A stretch of DNA of 13,794 nt from Methanomassiliicoccales archaeon (GTDB lineage Archaea; Thermoplasmatota; Thermoplasmata; Methanomassiliicoccales; UBA472): contig JALOTM010000004.1 of the NCBI GenBank assembly GCA_025457905.1, positions 1 to 13,794 of the forward strand, in the 5' to 3' direction. How positions within the stretch are numbered: the stretch's first letter is position 1; every line of letters starts with the position of its first letter. The position numbers and the translations under genes are program-made. Positions 4,530 to 12,830 of this stretch are shown here, piece by piece. The notes under the pieces were generated by a model. The model ran no database searches and was not told the origin of the DNA. It was given only the letters and a program-made list of their open reading frames with translations.

Positions 4530-6941
4530 CTACAATCCTCGGTATTCCTTGATCTTCTCCGCCATATCCTCGAGGCGCCTCTGCACCAGGTCGTTGACCG
4601 TTCCAGGCTCGAAGCTGCCGTCCTTCCTCCTCGACCCGGCCTTGGCACCCGTGAGGAGCTCGATACCCTCATCGATGGTGCTCACGGACCATACATGGAA
4701 CTTCTTCGCCTCGATGGCGTCCAGCACCTCCTCCTTGAGCATCAGGTTCTGCACGTTGCTCTCTGGTATCATCACTCCTTGCCTGCCGGTGAGCCCGAGC
4801 ATCCTGCACACCTCGAAGAAGCCCTCGATCTTGTAGTTCACCCCGCCTATCGCCTGCACCTCGCCCTTCTGGTTGACGGAACCGGTGACGGCGATGCCTT
4901 GGTCGATGGGTTTTCCGGACAACGCCGATAGCAGTGCGTACAGCTCCGTGGAGGAGGCGGAGTCGCCGTCCACCCCCGAATAGGACTGCTCGAAGGTGAG
5001 CTTGGCGGTGAGGCTGAGCGGCCGCTCCTTGGCATAGATGTCGTTCAGGTAGCCGCCCAGTATGAGCACGCCCTTGGAATGGGAGGGGCCGCTCATCTGG
5101 ATCTCGCGCTCGATGTTGACCACGCCCTCCTTGCCCACGCCCACGGAGGCGGTGATGCGGGAGGGCATGCCGAAGGCGAAGTCCCCCATCCCCATCACGG
5201 ACAGGCCGTTGACCTGGCCCACCTTCGAGCCCTCTGTCTGCAGCAGGATGAGCTTCTTGCCTATGGCCTCCTGGATCTTGGTCTGCACCATGTTGGAGCG
5301 ATAGACCTTCTCCTCCAGCGCCCGGTTTATGTGCTTCCGGGTGATGTTCTTGTCCCCTTCCTCCCTGGCGTAGAAGTTGGCCTCCCGGATGACGTTCGCC
5401 ACCTCGGCGAAGAGGGTGGCCAGCTTGTTCTTGTCCTCCACCATGCGCGACGAGTACTCGATGATGGCCGCCAAACCGGACGAGTCCACGTGCAGCAGGT
5501 CCTCCTTCCCTGAGAGCATGCATACGAAGGCGGCGTATTTCTGCACGTTCTCCTCTGAACGGTCCATGGTGGTGTCGAACTCCGCCTTGACCTTGAAGAG
5601 CTCGCGGAAGTCCTTGTCCATGGAATACAGGATATCGTAGGCATAAGGATCGCCCAGCAGGACGACCTTGGCCTTGAAGGGTATGGGCTCGGGGCGCAGG
5701 GACTTGGTCACCATATAGCCCATGCGCGCCGCCGGCTCCTCGATCTCCAGCTTCTCGTTGGCCAAGGTCTGCTTGAGGGCCGGCCAGGCCAGCGGGTCGG
5801 TGAACAGCCCCTCCACCGGCAGCACGAGAAAGCCACCGTTGGCCCTATGGGCAACCCCCGCCCGGATCATGGTATAGTCGGTGAACAGCGCACCGAACCT
5901 GGCCTCCTTCTCGCTCGCCCCGAAGAGCCGGAAATAAGAGGCGTTGGTCTCGATCTCCACCGGGGCCCCCTCCAGCTTGGAATTGTCCACGATCAGGTTG
6001 ACGACGTAGTTGCGCTTGGGGCCGTCTGCCTGCATCGGAATGCCCAAGGGCCCAGGCTGCTGGGGCATCTCCGCCTGCAGTATGGCCGCGACGTTGTCAA
6101 GTACGTTCTCCTCCACGTGCTTGATGAAGTCCAGCACCTCCTCGCTGTCCTTGAACTTGTTCCTGAGGCCCAGCAGCCGCGGCTGTAGCACGAAGGCGGC
6201 CACCTCACGGTTGAGCTTGGCCACGGTCTCCTCCGCCTTGCGGTCTATGTCCCTCAGCTGGATGAGGCCCTTCTGTACCTCGCCCTGGAGCTCCTCGCGC
6301 TTCCTCTCGATGTCCTTCTGCACCTTCAGGGGAAGCTGGGAGATCTGCTCCTCGTTCAAAGGCTGGCCGCCCACCACCGGGGCCAGCATGAGCCCAATGG
6401 GCGATTGGACGATCTGGAATCCGGCGTCCGCCGCCATCTTGTTCATGGAATCGATGAATTCCGACCTCTCCTGCTGGATGCTCTTGAGCGTCGTGGTCCT
6501 CTTCTGGGCGTACTCATTGCTCTCGAAGGCCTCTCTGAGCGTCTGCCCCAGCCCGGAGACGAACTTGTCCATCTCCCGCTTGAGCTCTATGCCCAGACCC
6601 GGGGGCAGGGGCATGGCGTTCGGCTGGCTCGGGTCATGGAAGTTGTTTACATAGCACCAGTCGCTGGGGGCAGGCATGGACTTGGCCAGCTCCTTGATGA
6701 AGTTGACGACCGCGGTCTTGCGACCTGTCCCGGGCAATCCCGATACATAAATGTTAAAGCCGCGGTCCTGGATGCGGAGGCCGAACTGAAGCGCCCTGGC
6801 GGCCCGGTCCTGGCCGATGATCTCGGTCAAGGGAGAAAGTTCCTCCGTGCTCTTGCATTTGAATACAACCTCCTTGCAGAAGTTACGGCACTCATCGAAG
6901 GCAAGCTCCTTAGCCATCATCCTCTCCTCGGAAAGTCCCAT
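4530..6941 (-). CDS. Soluble Lon-family AAA+ ATPase/protease (AAA_32 type)
   Basis: An 803-aa ATP-dependent protease of the Lon-like group related to bacterial YcbZ/LonH-type proteins. Order: N-terminal segment with I-I-G-Q-D-R-A (41-47), Walker A G-L-P-G-T-G-R-K-T (68-76), a long charged helical insertion that probably forms coiled coil (about 135-300), the second ATPase half with H-R-A-N-G-G-F-L-V-L (365-374) and L-F-K-V-K-A-E-F-D (448-456), then a C-terminal Lon protease domain (about 570-765) with the serine-lysine dyad S661 (G-D-S-A-S) and K704 (G-G-V-N-Y-K). The Walker B aspartate position appears to be Pro375. No transmembrane helix is present, unlike archaeal LonB, so this would be a cytosolic protease. 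A TATA-like box at 6961-6969 fits a leaderless start at 6941; an internal ATG pair at 6920/6917 is preceded by GAGGAGAGG and is an equally possible start (795-796 aa). It follows the sensor kinase on the same strand with a 63-bp gap. Confidence 0.9.
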   Translation of the reverse strand: MGLSEERMMAKELAFDECRNFCKEVVFKCKSTEELSPLTEIIGQDRAARALQFGLRIQDRGFNIYVSGLPGTGRKTAVVNFIKELAKSMPAPSDWCYVNNFHDPSQPNAMPLPPGLGIELKREMDKFVSGLGQTLREAFESNEYAQKRTTTLKSIQQERSEFIDSMNKMAADAGFQIVQSPIGLMLAPVVGGQPLNEEQISQLPLKVQKDIERKREELQGEVQKGLIQLRDIDRKAEETVAKLNREVAAFVLQPRLLGLRNKFKDSEEVLDFIKHVEENVLDNVAAILQAEMPQQPGPLGIPMQADGPKRNYVVNLIVDNSKLEGAPVEIETNASYFRLFGASEKEARFGALFTDYTMIRAGVAHRANGGFLVLPVEGLFTDPLAWPALKQTLANEKLEIEEPAARMGYMVTKSLRPEPIPFKAKVVLLGDPYAYDILYSMDKDFRELFKVKAEFDTTMDRSEENVQKYAAFVCMLSGKEDLLHVDSSGLAAIIEYSSRMVEDKNKLATLFAEVANVIREANFYAREEGDKNITRKHINRALEEKVYRSNMVQTKIQEAIGKKLILLQTEGSKVGQVNGLSVMGMGDFAFGMPSRITASVGVGKEGVVNIEREIQMSGPSHSKGVLILGGYLNDIYAKERPLSLTAKLTFEQSYSGVDGDSASSTELYALLSALSGKPIDQGIAVTGSVNQKGEVQAIGGVNYKIEGFFEVCRMLGLTGRQGVMIPESNVQNLMLKEEVLDAIEAKKFHVWSVSTIDEGIELLTGAKAGSRRKDGSFEPGTVNDLVQRRLEDMAEKIKEYRGL

Positions 6942-6960
6942 TGGAGGGGAGCCTACTTAG

Positions 6961-6969
6961 GTTTAATCA
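6961..6969 (-). promoter_or_regulatory. TATA-like box of the Lon-like gene
   Basis: Minus-strand TGATTAAAC, about 20-28 bp upstream of the ATG at 6941, in the 63-bp gap after the kinase stop codon. It suggests the protease gene has its own promoter in addition to any read-through from the kinase. Confidence 0.45.
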
Positions 6970-7004
6970 TCATGGAAATGAGGATGTTGTAGGAAAGTAC
7001 CTGA

Positions 7005-10000
7005 TCAGGTGAAGCGGAACCGACCCTCAGGCACGCGCATCTCGAAGCGTGCCCCCTTCCCAGGCACGCCGTCCTCCTTGATGCCGATGTCCGTGATGGC
7101 CAGGATCTCCTGGGAAAGGAACATGCCCAGGCCAGTGCCCTTGCCGAAGCCCTTCTCGAAGATCCTTCTCTTCTGGTCCTCGGGGACCCCCTCCCCATCG
7201 TCCTCATAGATGAGCCTGAGCGCCTCGCCCTCCGCATAGCAGTCGACCGAGGCGCGGGTCACGGGTCCTCCATGGCGCATGGTGTTCTCCAGGAGGTTAT
7301 GGAACACCTTGCGGAGCATGGGGTCGGCGTAGATCTCCAGACGGCGCACGGCAGGGCTGACCAGGAACTGGGACAGCTGCTTCGTCTGCGGGAGCGCGTC
7401 CAGGATCACGGCGAGGCGCTGCCACTGCGGCAGCTTGGTGCCCATCTCCTCATAGTCACCGGTGAACTCGATCTGCTGGCGGATGGTCTGCGCCGAGCGC
7501 TCCGCCTTGGCCAGGTTGGCGAGCTCCTCAGGACGGTCGGCCATGTCGCGCTGCAGCTGCAGGTAGCCCATCAGCGCGGCCAGCTGATTCAGGATGTCGT
7601 GTCGGGTGATGCTGCCGAGCAGGCTCAGCTTCCGGTTAAGATTGACTAGGGCCTCCTCCGACCTCTTCCTCTCCGTCACGTTCCGTGCCATCATCAGGGC
7701 GCGCTCCTGCCCCGAGTAGCTGACCATACGCAGCCTTAGCTCCACCCAGGTGGGCCTTCCATCCTCCCCCTTCATCTCATGCTCGAAGGCCAGAGGGCCC
7801 TCCTGGAGGGTTCTGGCCAGCATGGAGAGGACGTCCTCCCTGGATAGGCCTCCCCTGTTCCAGATTGTCTCGTTCCTGGCCTCATCAACGCTGCGGCACC
7901 CTAGGAAATCAAGGCCGTTGCGGTTGCAGTCCATTATCAACCCTGTGGCATGGTCGAATATGACCGCCGAGTCCAGAAGGGACTCGAAGAGAGTGCGGTA
8001 ATTCGCCTCGCTCTGGAGCAGGACCTCCTCGGCCCTCCTGCGCTCCGTGACGTCCCTCACCACCACCCCTATCTGGTTGCCATGATGGGAGCGGAAGGAG
8101 AACTGCCCTTGCTCCACGTCCCTGGACGAACCGTCAGGCAGCATGATGCGAGCGGAGATCGGCCCATTGGCCACGGCGGTCCTCCCACCTGACAACGAGT
8201 CCAATATGATATTCTTAAAGCCCGCGAGGCGCCCCGGCGACCGTCTGTCCTCCATAAGGAACTGGTACATCAGGTCCCACGCATGGGTCCCGATGACCTG
8301 GTCGGACCGCAGCTGCATCATTTCCAGCAAGCGCCGGTTGCAGTCCGTGATCCTCCCGTCCGGCCCGATGATGTACACACCCTCGAAGGCACCGTCGAAG
8401 AAGCTGCGCAAGCGCTCCTCGCTCTCCTTGGCCTCCATCTGGGCCTGGCGCGCCTCGGTGACATCGCGGCTGATCGAGCCTATCCTGTAGCCTTTCGAGG
8501 TTTGTATGGGGAACAGAACCGTCTCAACGGTTCTCTTAGATCCATCGTTCCTCATCAGGTCGAATTCCATGACCTTTCCCATGAATGGGGCGTTTCCGGT
8601 CTCGTGGACCACATCAAACGCCCGCCTCATCGCCGCGACCCTTTCTGGGTCCTTGGCCTCCTCTGGGAGGAACCGAAGGTGGGCGTCCCATCCCTTCAGG
8701 TTCCTCAGCTCGCTCTCTGTGATGCCTAGGAGCGAGACCGATGCGGAATTGTACTCGCAAACATCACCCTTCTCATCCCAAAGGATGATGGCATCCGTGG
8801 ACTGCTGGATGAGCTCCCGGAACTTCTCCTCGCTTTCCTTCAGGGCGGTCTCCGCGGCCTTCCGGTCGGTGACGTCCCGTATGGAGGCTGCCAACCTGTG
8901 TCCCTTGCTGGACCGGATCGTCCAGAAGACGACCTGCAGGTCGTATCGCCGACCGCCCCGGAGCTGGAACCTCTCATCTATCAGCTTGCTCAGGAAATCC
9001 CCCTGGCCGGTCTGCAACGCCCCCCCGTACATCCGGACTAGGGACTCGTACGTCTCCATCGACCTTCTCTCAGGCTGGAGGGAGGCAAAATGCAGGTCCC
9101 AGACCGCCATCCCCAGGATGGCCCCCTTTTCCACTCCCAGCTCCTCCAGGGCGGCTCGGTTGACCTCTATTATCCGCCCCTCCTCGTCGCTGAGGAGCAA
9201 CCCGTCCGAGGACTGCTCCATGAAGCCGCGGAAGCGCTCCTCGCTCTCCACGAGGTCCTTCTCTCCCTGCAGCTGGTCGGTGACGTCCCGGCTGAACACG
9301 GCCACGCGCTCCACCTTGTCATTCACGCCCAGGATAGGTCGGAGCGTGTGCTGCAGATGCCTACCACCATACTCTTCGAGGAAGCTCATCCCCGAGCCCG
9401 TCGCAATGACGCTCTGGAGCATGGCCGCGCGCTGATAGCTGAGGGCCGAGACAGGCCTATTTGCACTCCCCTTCCTCATCTCCAGGACATCCATCATGGT
9501 GCGGCCCAAGAGCTCGTCCTTGTTGGCTCCCAGAGCGTTGACGAAAGCATCGTTGAACGCAAGCAGGCGCGTGTCCGAGTCGATGAGGAAGGCCATGTCC
9601 GAGGTCGCGTCCATCAGGGCCTGGACGATCTCGGCATTCCGTATGGTAGCTTCCTCCGCCATCTTCTTCTCGGTGATGTCCCTTATGGTGCCCATCAGAC
9701 GCCTCCCTAGGCTGCTGGGCGTCTTGTCCACGAGGTTGGCCTTGATGCCAAGCCACCGGTAATGGCCGGAGGCGGCCCTCACACGGATCTGAATGTCATG
9801 CACGACCTTGCTCCGGTCACCCTCGAGCCATTCGGCTATGATGATCAGGTCATCGGGGTGCACGAGGTCCTGGAGCAGGTCGAGGCTGGCAGGCCCGTCG
9901 AAAGGAGGATATCCCATCATCTGGAAGAGCCTGCGGCCCCCGACTATGTCCAACGTGTCCATGTCCAGCTCGAAGGTGACCTCGTTGGCCGCCTGGAGGG

Positions 10001-10793
10001 CCAGGCGCAGCTTCTCCTCTGATGAGCTGAGGGCGATCTCCCTCTCCTTGCGCTCCGTGATATCCCTCGACATGGCCATGATGCATTGGCGGCCCTTGAG
10101 GCGCACCTTCTGCAGCCTCACCTCCTGCCACATGGCATGCCCTTGGCGGTCCTCTATGAACCATTCGAAGGTGTGCGCCCCCTCGCTCATCGCCCGACGG
10201 AGATGCTCAAGGGCCTCCTCAGAGCTGTAGGGGGGCCTTCCGGTGTGCTTCCTGGCCCTCATCTCCTCCATGGAAGAGCATCCCAGCGCCCTCATGGTGG
10301 CGGCATTCGCATCCAACAGGTAGCCGGTCTCGGCGTCGAAGAGGGCGATCTCATCGCTGGCGCTCTCGAAGATGGCGCGGTAGCTCTCCTCGCTCTTGTG
10401 CAGATCCTGCTCCATCGTCCGGCGCTGGACCGCCGTCCTCACCTTGTGCTCCAGCTCGGCGAACTGGGCCAAGGGGTCGCCGCCCTTCTGGAGGTAGAAG
10501 TCGGCCCCGGAGTTGAGGGCCTCGATCACCACCTCCTCACGCCCCTTCCCGGTGAAGAGGATGAATGGTATGTCCGAGCCCCTGGAGCGGATGGACTTGA
10601 GCAGGTCGAGCCCGCTCATCGAGGGCATCTGGTAGTCGGCGATGATGGCATCGAATTCCCCGGAGGAGAGCCTCTCCTCCACCGTTAGGGCAGAGGAGGA
10701 TGTGGCCACACTGATGTCCCCTGACCTCTCCAAGAACTCCTTGCAGAGCTCGAGGAGGGCCTCCTCATCATCGACGTAAAGAGCACGGATCAT
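7005..10793 (-). CDS. Hybrid sensor histidine kinase: receiver, seven PAS domains, HisKA and HATPase
   Basis: A 1262-aa soluble signalling protein. An N-terminal receiver domain (1-125) has acidic D8/D9, phospho-acceptor D53 (I-I-A-D-Y-Q-M-P), T81 and K103. Seven PAS domains follow at about 133-246, 256-375, 385-505, 515-643, 653-781, 791-917 and 927-1042, each closing with an R-D/N-[IV]-T motif (243, 371, 502, 639, 776, 913, 1037) and joined by short S-E-E-like helices. The second is PAS_3-like (V-H-P-D-D). The kinase core has phospho-accepting H1065 (T-R-H-D-I-L-N-Q), N-box N1170 (L-L-E-N-T-M-R-H-G), D-D-G-E-G at 1198-1202 and G-T-G-L-G at 1219-1223. No transmembrane, HAMP or cache domain is present, so it should sense cytosolic signals, perhaps redox state or small ligands; the ligand is unknown. 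No separate output regulator is adjacent. The TATA-like box is at 10834-10840. Confidence 0.93.
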   Translation of the reverse strand: MIRALYVDDEEALLELCKEFLERSGDISVATSSSALTVEERLSSGEFDAIIADYQMPSMSGLDLLKSIRSRGSDIPFILFTGKGREEVVIEALNSGADFYLQKGGDPLAQFAELEHKVRTAVQRRTMEQDLHKSEESYRAIFESASDEIALFDAETGYLLDANAATMRALGCSSMEEMRARKHTGRPPYSSEEALEHLRRAMSEGAHTFEWFIEDRQGHAMWQEVRLQKVRLKGRQCIMAMSRDITERKEREIALSSSEEKLRLALQAANEVTFELDMDTLDIVGGRRLFQMMGYPPFDGPASLDLLQDLVHPDDLIIIAEWLEGDRSKVVHDIQIRVRAASGHYRWLGIKANLVDKTPSSLGRRLMGTIRDITEKKMAEEATIRNAEIVQALMDATSDMAFLIDSDTRLLAFNDAFVNALGANKDELLGRTMMDVLEMRKGSANRPVSALSYQRAAMLQSVIATGSGMSFLEEYGGRHLQHTLRPILGVNDKVERVAVFSRDVTDQLQGEKDLVESEERFRGFMEQSSDGLLLSDEEGRIIEVNRAALEELGVEKGAILGMAVWDLHFASLQPERRSMETYESLVRMYGGALQTGQGDFLSKLIDERFQLRGGRRYDLQVVFWTIRSSKGHRLAASIRDVTDRKAAETALKESEEKFRELIQQSTDAIILWDEKGDVCEYNSASVSLLGITESELRNLKGWDAHLRFLPEEAKDPERVAAMRRAFDVVHETGNAPFMGKVMEFDLMRNDGSKRTVETVLFPIQTSKGYRIGSISRDVTEARQAQMEAKESEERLRSFFDGAFEGVYIIGPDGRITDCNRRLLEMMQLRSDQVIGTHAWDLMYQFLMEDRRSPGRLAGFKNIILDSLSGGRTAVANGPISARIMLPDGSSRDVEQGQFSFRSHHGNQIGVVVRDVTERRRAEEVLLQSEANYRTLFESLLDSAVIFDHATGLIMDCNRNGLDFLGCRSVDEARNETIWNRGGLSREDVLSMLARTLQEGPLAFEHEMKGEDGRPTWVELRLRMVSYSGQERALMMARNVTERKRSEEALVNLNRKLSLLGSITRHDILNQLAALMGYLQLQRDMADRPEELANLAKAERSAQTIRQQIEFTGDYEEMGTKLPQWQRLAVILDALPQTKQLSQFLVSPAVRRLEIYADPMLRKVFHNLLENTMRHGGPVTRASVDCYAEGEALRLIYEDDGEGVPEDQKRRIFEKGFGKGTGLGMFLSQEILAITDIGIKEDGVPGKGARFEMRVPEGRFRFT

Positions 10794-10833
10794 CTATCTG
10801 GACCTGAGCGGATTGTCAGCCCTGGGTACCCTC

Positions 10834-10840
10834 TTAAACC
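10834..10840 (-). promoter_or_regulatory. TATA-like box of the sensor kinase gene
   Basis: Minus-strand GGTTTAA, 41-47 bp upstream of the ATG at 10793, predicting a leader of about 15 nt. No strong Shine-Dalgarno is visible in that leader. Confidence 0.4.
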
Positions 10841-10861
10841 TGACTCTCAGGCTATCAGCGC

Positions 10862-10893
10862 GGATAATCTCCCACGGGCGCAAGCCATTATCC
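10862..10893. repeat. Perfect 7-bp inverted repeat, operator-like, between divergent genes
   Basis: GGATAAT at 10862-10868 and ATTATCC at 10887-10893, separated by 18 bp. It lies in the 129-bp divergent spacer between the kinase and the 221-aa gene. The right arm is 30-36 bp upstream of the ATG at 10923, where a TATA box of a leaderless gene would be, so the repeat may be both promoter element and regulator site. Confidence 0.5.
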
Positions 10894-10922
10894 TTGCCCG
10901 GGGACAATCACTCCCCATTGGC

Positions 10923-11588
10923 ATGGATGACTGCAGCGATGCTAGCGACCAGGTCGAGCGAGGAGCCGAGCGAGGCCTCGAGAGGGCGGCTGAATGCCTT
11001 ACCTATTCGTGCATACTCGAGCTGCTGGACGCCTCAACGACCGAAAAGGGGGAGACGGTCCTGCTCTCCAATCTGGGAGGGGAGGAGCAGCGCAGGCTGA
11101 TGTCGTCCATTTTCGATTCCATCGAGCGTTCGGGGATGAATGGATACCTGGATTTCATGGCCGGTTCAGGACCTGAGGACAGTGCAAAGCGCTCCCTGGC
11201 GCTGGCCTATATGGCCAGGAGGGACATCGACATGTTCTTCTCTTCTGACCCACCCATACGCCATCTGCCGTGCATCTTACGATCGCTCCTCCTCCCCCTA
11301 CATGAGCGCAAGGAGATGCTGATGGAGCTGAAGGCCCACCACGTCATAATCGGGCCGCCGTCCGCGGCCCCTGAACGCGTCGATGCGAGATTGGTCGGCC
11401 CCGCCATGGTCCATCTGCTTCCTGTCCTGGAGAGGTTGTTCTCCCTCTTCTTGTCAGGGGCCGGAAGCCCTTGCGACCAGGCCAGCAGGGCAGCGATCGG
11501 CGAGGAGCTCTCCCGGATGGCCGAGGATTGGGTCCGCGCCCTTCCCCGTCCATCGCCTTTGCTGGCCAGCCTTCGCTCCCTGGTCTAG
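10923..11588 (+). CDS. Hypothetical protein, 221 aa, no recognised domain
   Basis: I do not recognise this protein. It is 221 residues, appears largely helical and has no transmembrane segment or signal peptide. The N-terminal third is acidic with four cysteines (C4, C25, C30 and, further on, C117; another C is near 187), not in a recognisable metal-binding pattern. The middle holds L-A-L-A-Y-M-A-R-R-D-I-D-M-F-F (92-106) and a basic/leucine-rich stretch L-R-S-L-L-L-P-L-H-E-R-K-E (118-130). The frame uses G/C-ending codons like its neighbours, fills the space between two confident genes, and an inverted repeat lies at the expected promoter distance, so I take it as real. It is divergent from the sensor kinase and convergent with ftsZ, 44 bp between stop codons. 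An internal ATG at about codon 60 would give a shorter product. Confidence 0.6.
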   Translation: MDDCSDASDQVERGAERGLERAAECLTYSCILELLDASTTEKGETVLLSNLGGEEQRRLMSSIFDSIERSGMNGYLDFMAGSGPEDSAKRSLALAYMARRDIDMFFSSDPPIRHLPCILRSLLLPLHERKEMLMELKAHHVIIGPPSAAPERVDARLVGPAMVHLLPVLERLFSLFLSGAGSPCDQASRAAIGEELSRMAEDWVRALPRPSPLLASLRSLV

Positions 11589-11604
11589 AGGCCGACCTGG
11601 AGTA

Positions 11605-11620
11605 GAAAAAAAGAGGGGGA
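11605..11620 (-). terminator. Oligo-T terminator of ftsZ
   Basis: On the minus strand, beyond the ftsZ stop codon at 11633, the sequence reads TCCCCCTCTTTTTTTC, with seven consecutive T (11606-11612). T-rich tracts of this kind end archaeal transcripts. It is the clearest terminator in the window; none is seen for the convergent plus-strand gene. Confidence 0.6.
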
Positions 11621-11632
11621 GGTGATCGTGAT

Positions 11633-12814
11633 TCAGCGGACGAAGTCTATCCCTTCCTCCGCGGGCCTCCCGCCCGCGGCCACGGCCGCACCCAGCCTCT
11701 GCTGGGTCCTTATCCCGAGCCGGGAGGCGGTGTCGGCGCTCATGGAGTCCAACATGTAGCGGGATTTCGCCCCCGTGAAGATGAGAAGGACCTGGATGAG
11801 GCCCGCATTGGAGGGCTCGATGCTGCATCCCCAGATTATCCTGGCGCGAGGGTCGATGGCCTTTCCGACGTAGTCCGCGGCGCGCTGCGCCTCGTCGACG
11901 GTCATGTCTGGGCCTCCCAGGACGCGGATTAGCGCCCCCTTGGACTCCTTGACGCTGATCTCCCCGAGCAGCGGCGAGGCCAAGGCTTCCTTCACCGCGT
12001 CCTTCACCGGGTCGTCCGAGTCCTCCTTGTTCGCCTCGCCCATGCCCACGAAGGCGACCCCGCCCTCGTTCATGATGGTGAGGATGTCAGCATAGTCAAG
12101 GTTGACCAGGCCGGGCTTGGTAATGATCTCCGTCAGGCCCTTGATGGTCTGCATCAGGACCTCATCGGAGACCTTGAACGCCGCCTCCACAGGGAGCTTC
12201 GGAACGAGGTCCAGGAGCTTGTCGTTGGGGACCACTATGGTCGTGTCCGTGACCCTCCTTAGCTTCTCTAGCCCGTCGAGGGCGTTCTCCATGCGAACCT
12301 CTCCTTCGGCCTTGAAGGGAAGTGTAACAACGCCGATGGTCAGGGCGCGAATCTGCTCCTTGGAGATACGTGCGACGAAATGCGCCGAGCCCGTCCCCGT
12401 CCCACCGCCCATGCCGGCGGTTATGAACACTATGTTGGAGCCGTTGAGGAAGTTCCTCAGGTCCATCTCGTTCTCCCTGGCCGCCTGCTCCCCCACGGCA
12501 GGAATGGCCCCGGCGCCCAGGCCCCGGGTGGTGGCCTTGCCGATGAGCAGCTTGGTGGGGGCCTTGACCGTTAGGAGGTGCTTGGCATCCGTGTTGATGG
12601 CGCACAGCTGCGCCCCGTTGATGCCCGCGTCCACGCATCTATTGATAGTGTTCGAGCCCCCGCCACCACAGCCCACGATCTTAATGCTTACCTCGAGCTG
12701 CTGGGCGATCTTCCTGATCTCTGCGTCAGCGACGGAGTCCTCTCCGGTAGGTGGCACTGGCTGTCCCTGCGCCTCTGCATTGGCGAGTGCGCTCTTGACC
12801 AAGGAGCTGGGCAT
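11633..12814 (-). CDS. ftsZ: Cell division protein FtsZ (archaeal; FtsZ2-like C-terminal peptide)
   Basis: A 393-aa tubulin-superfamily GTPase that polymerises into the cytokinetic ring at midcell. The nucleotide-binding G-C-G-G-G-G-S-N-T is at residues 48-56, the tubulin signature G-G-G-T-G-T-G at 136-142, and the T7 loop N-L-D-Y-A-D (238-243) supplies the catalytic aspartates D240 and D243. The first 40 residues are an archaeal-style extension, S-L-V-K-S-A-L-A-N-A-E. The last residues, G-I-D-F-V-R, resemble the G-L-D-V-I-R end that I recall for haloarchaeal FtsZ2 and would be the tail bound by SepF-type anchors; other segments (F-K-A-E-G-E-V-R) look more FtsZ1-like, so subtype is uncertain. 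GAGG seven bases before the ATG at 12814 and a strong TATA-like box support the start. No sepF or other division gene is in the window. Confidence 0.96.
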   Translation of the reverse strand: MPSSLVKSALANAEAQGQPVPPTGEDSVADAEIRKIAQQLEVSIKIVGCGGGGSNTINRCVDAGINGAQLCAINTDAKHLLTVKAPTKLLIGKATTRGLGAGAIPAVGEQAARENEMDLRNFLNGSNIVFITAGMGGGTGTGSAHFVARISKEQIRALTIGVVTLPFKAEGEVRMENALDGLEKLRRVTDTTIVVPNDKLLDLVPKLPVEAAFKVSDEVLMQTIKGLTEIITKPGLVNLDYADILTIMNEGGVAFVGMGEANKEDSDDPVKDAVKEALASPLLGEISVKESKGALIRVLGGPDMTVDEAQRAADYVGKAIDPRARIIWGCSIEPSNAGLIQVLLIFTGAKSRYMLDSMSADTASRLGIRTQQRLGAAVAAGGRPAEEGIDFVR

Positions 12815-12830
12815 AGTGCATCCTCATTAT

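Noticed and set aside
8506..9435. 309-codon plus-strand frame antisense to the kinase
   Set aside because: It is serine/arginine-rich, lies wholly inside the PAS array, and has no promoter or ribosome-binding evidence.
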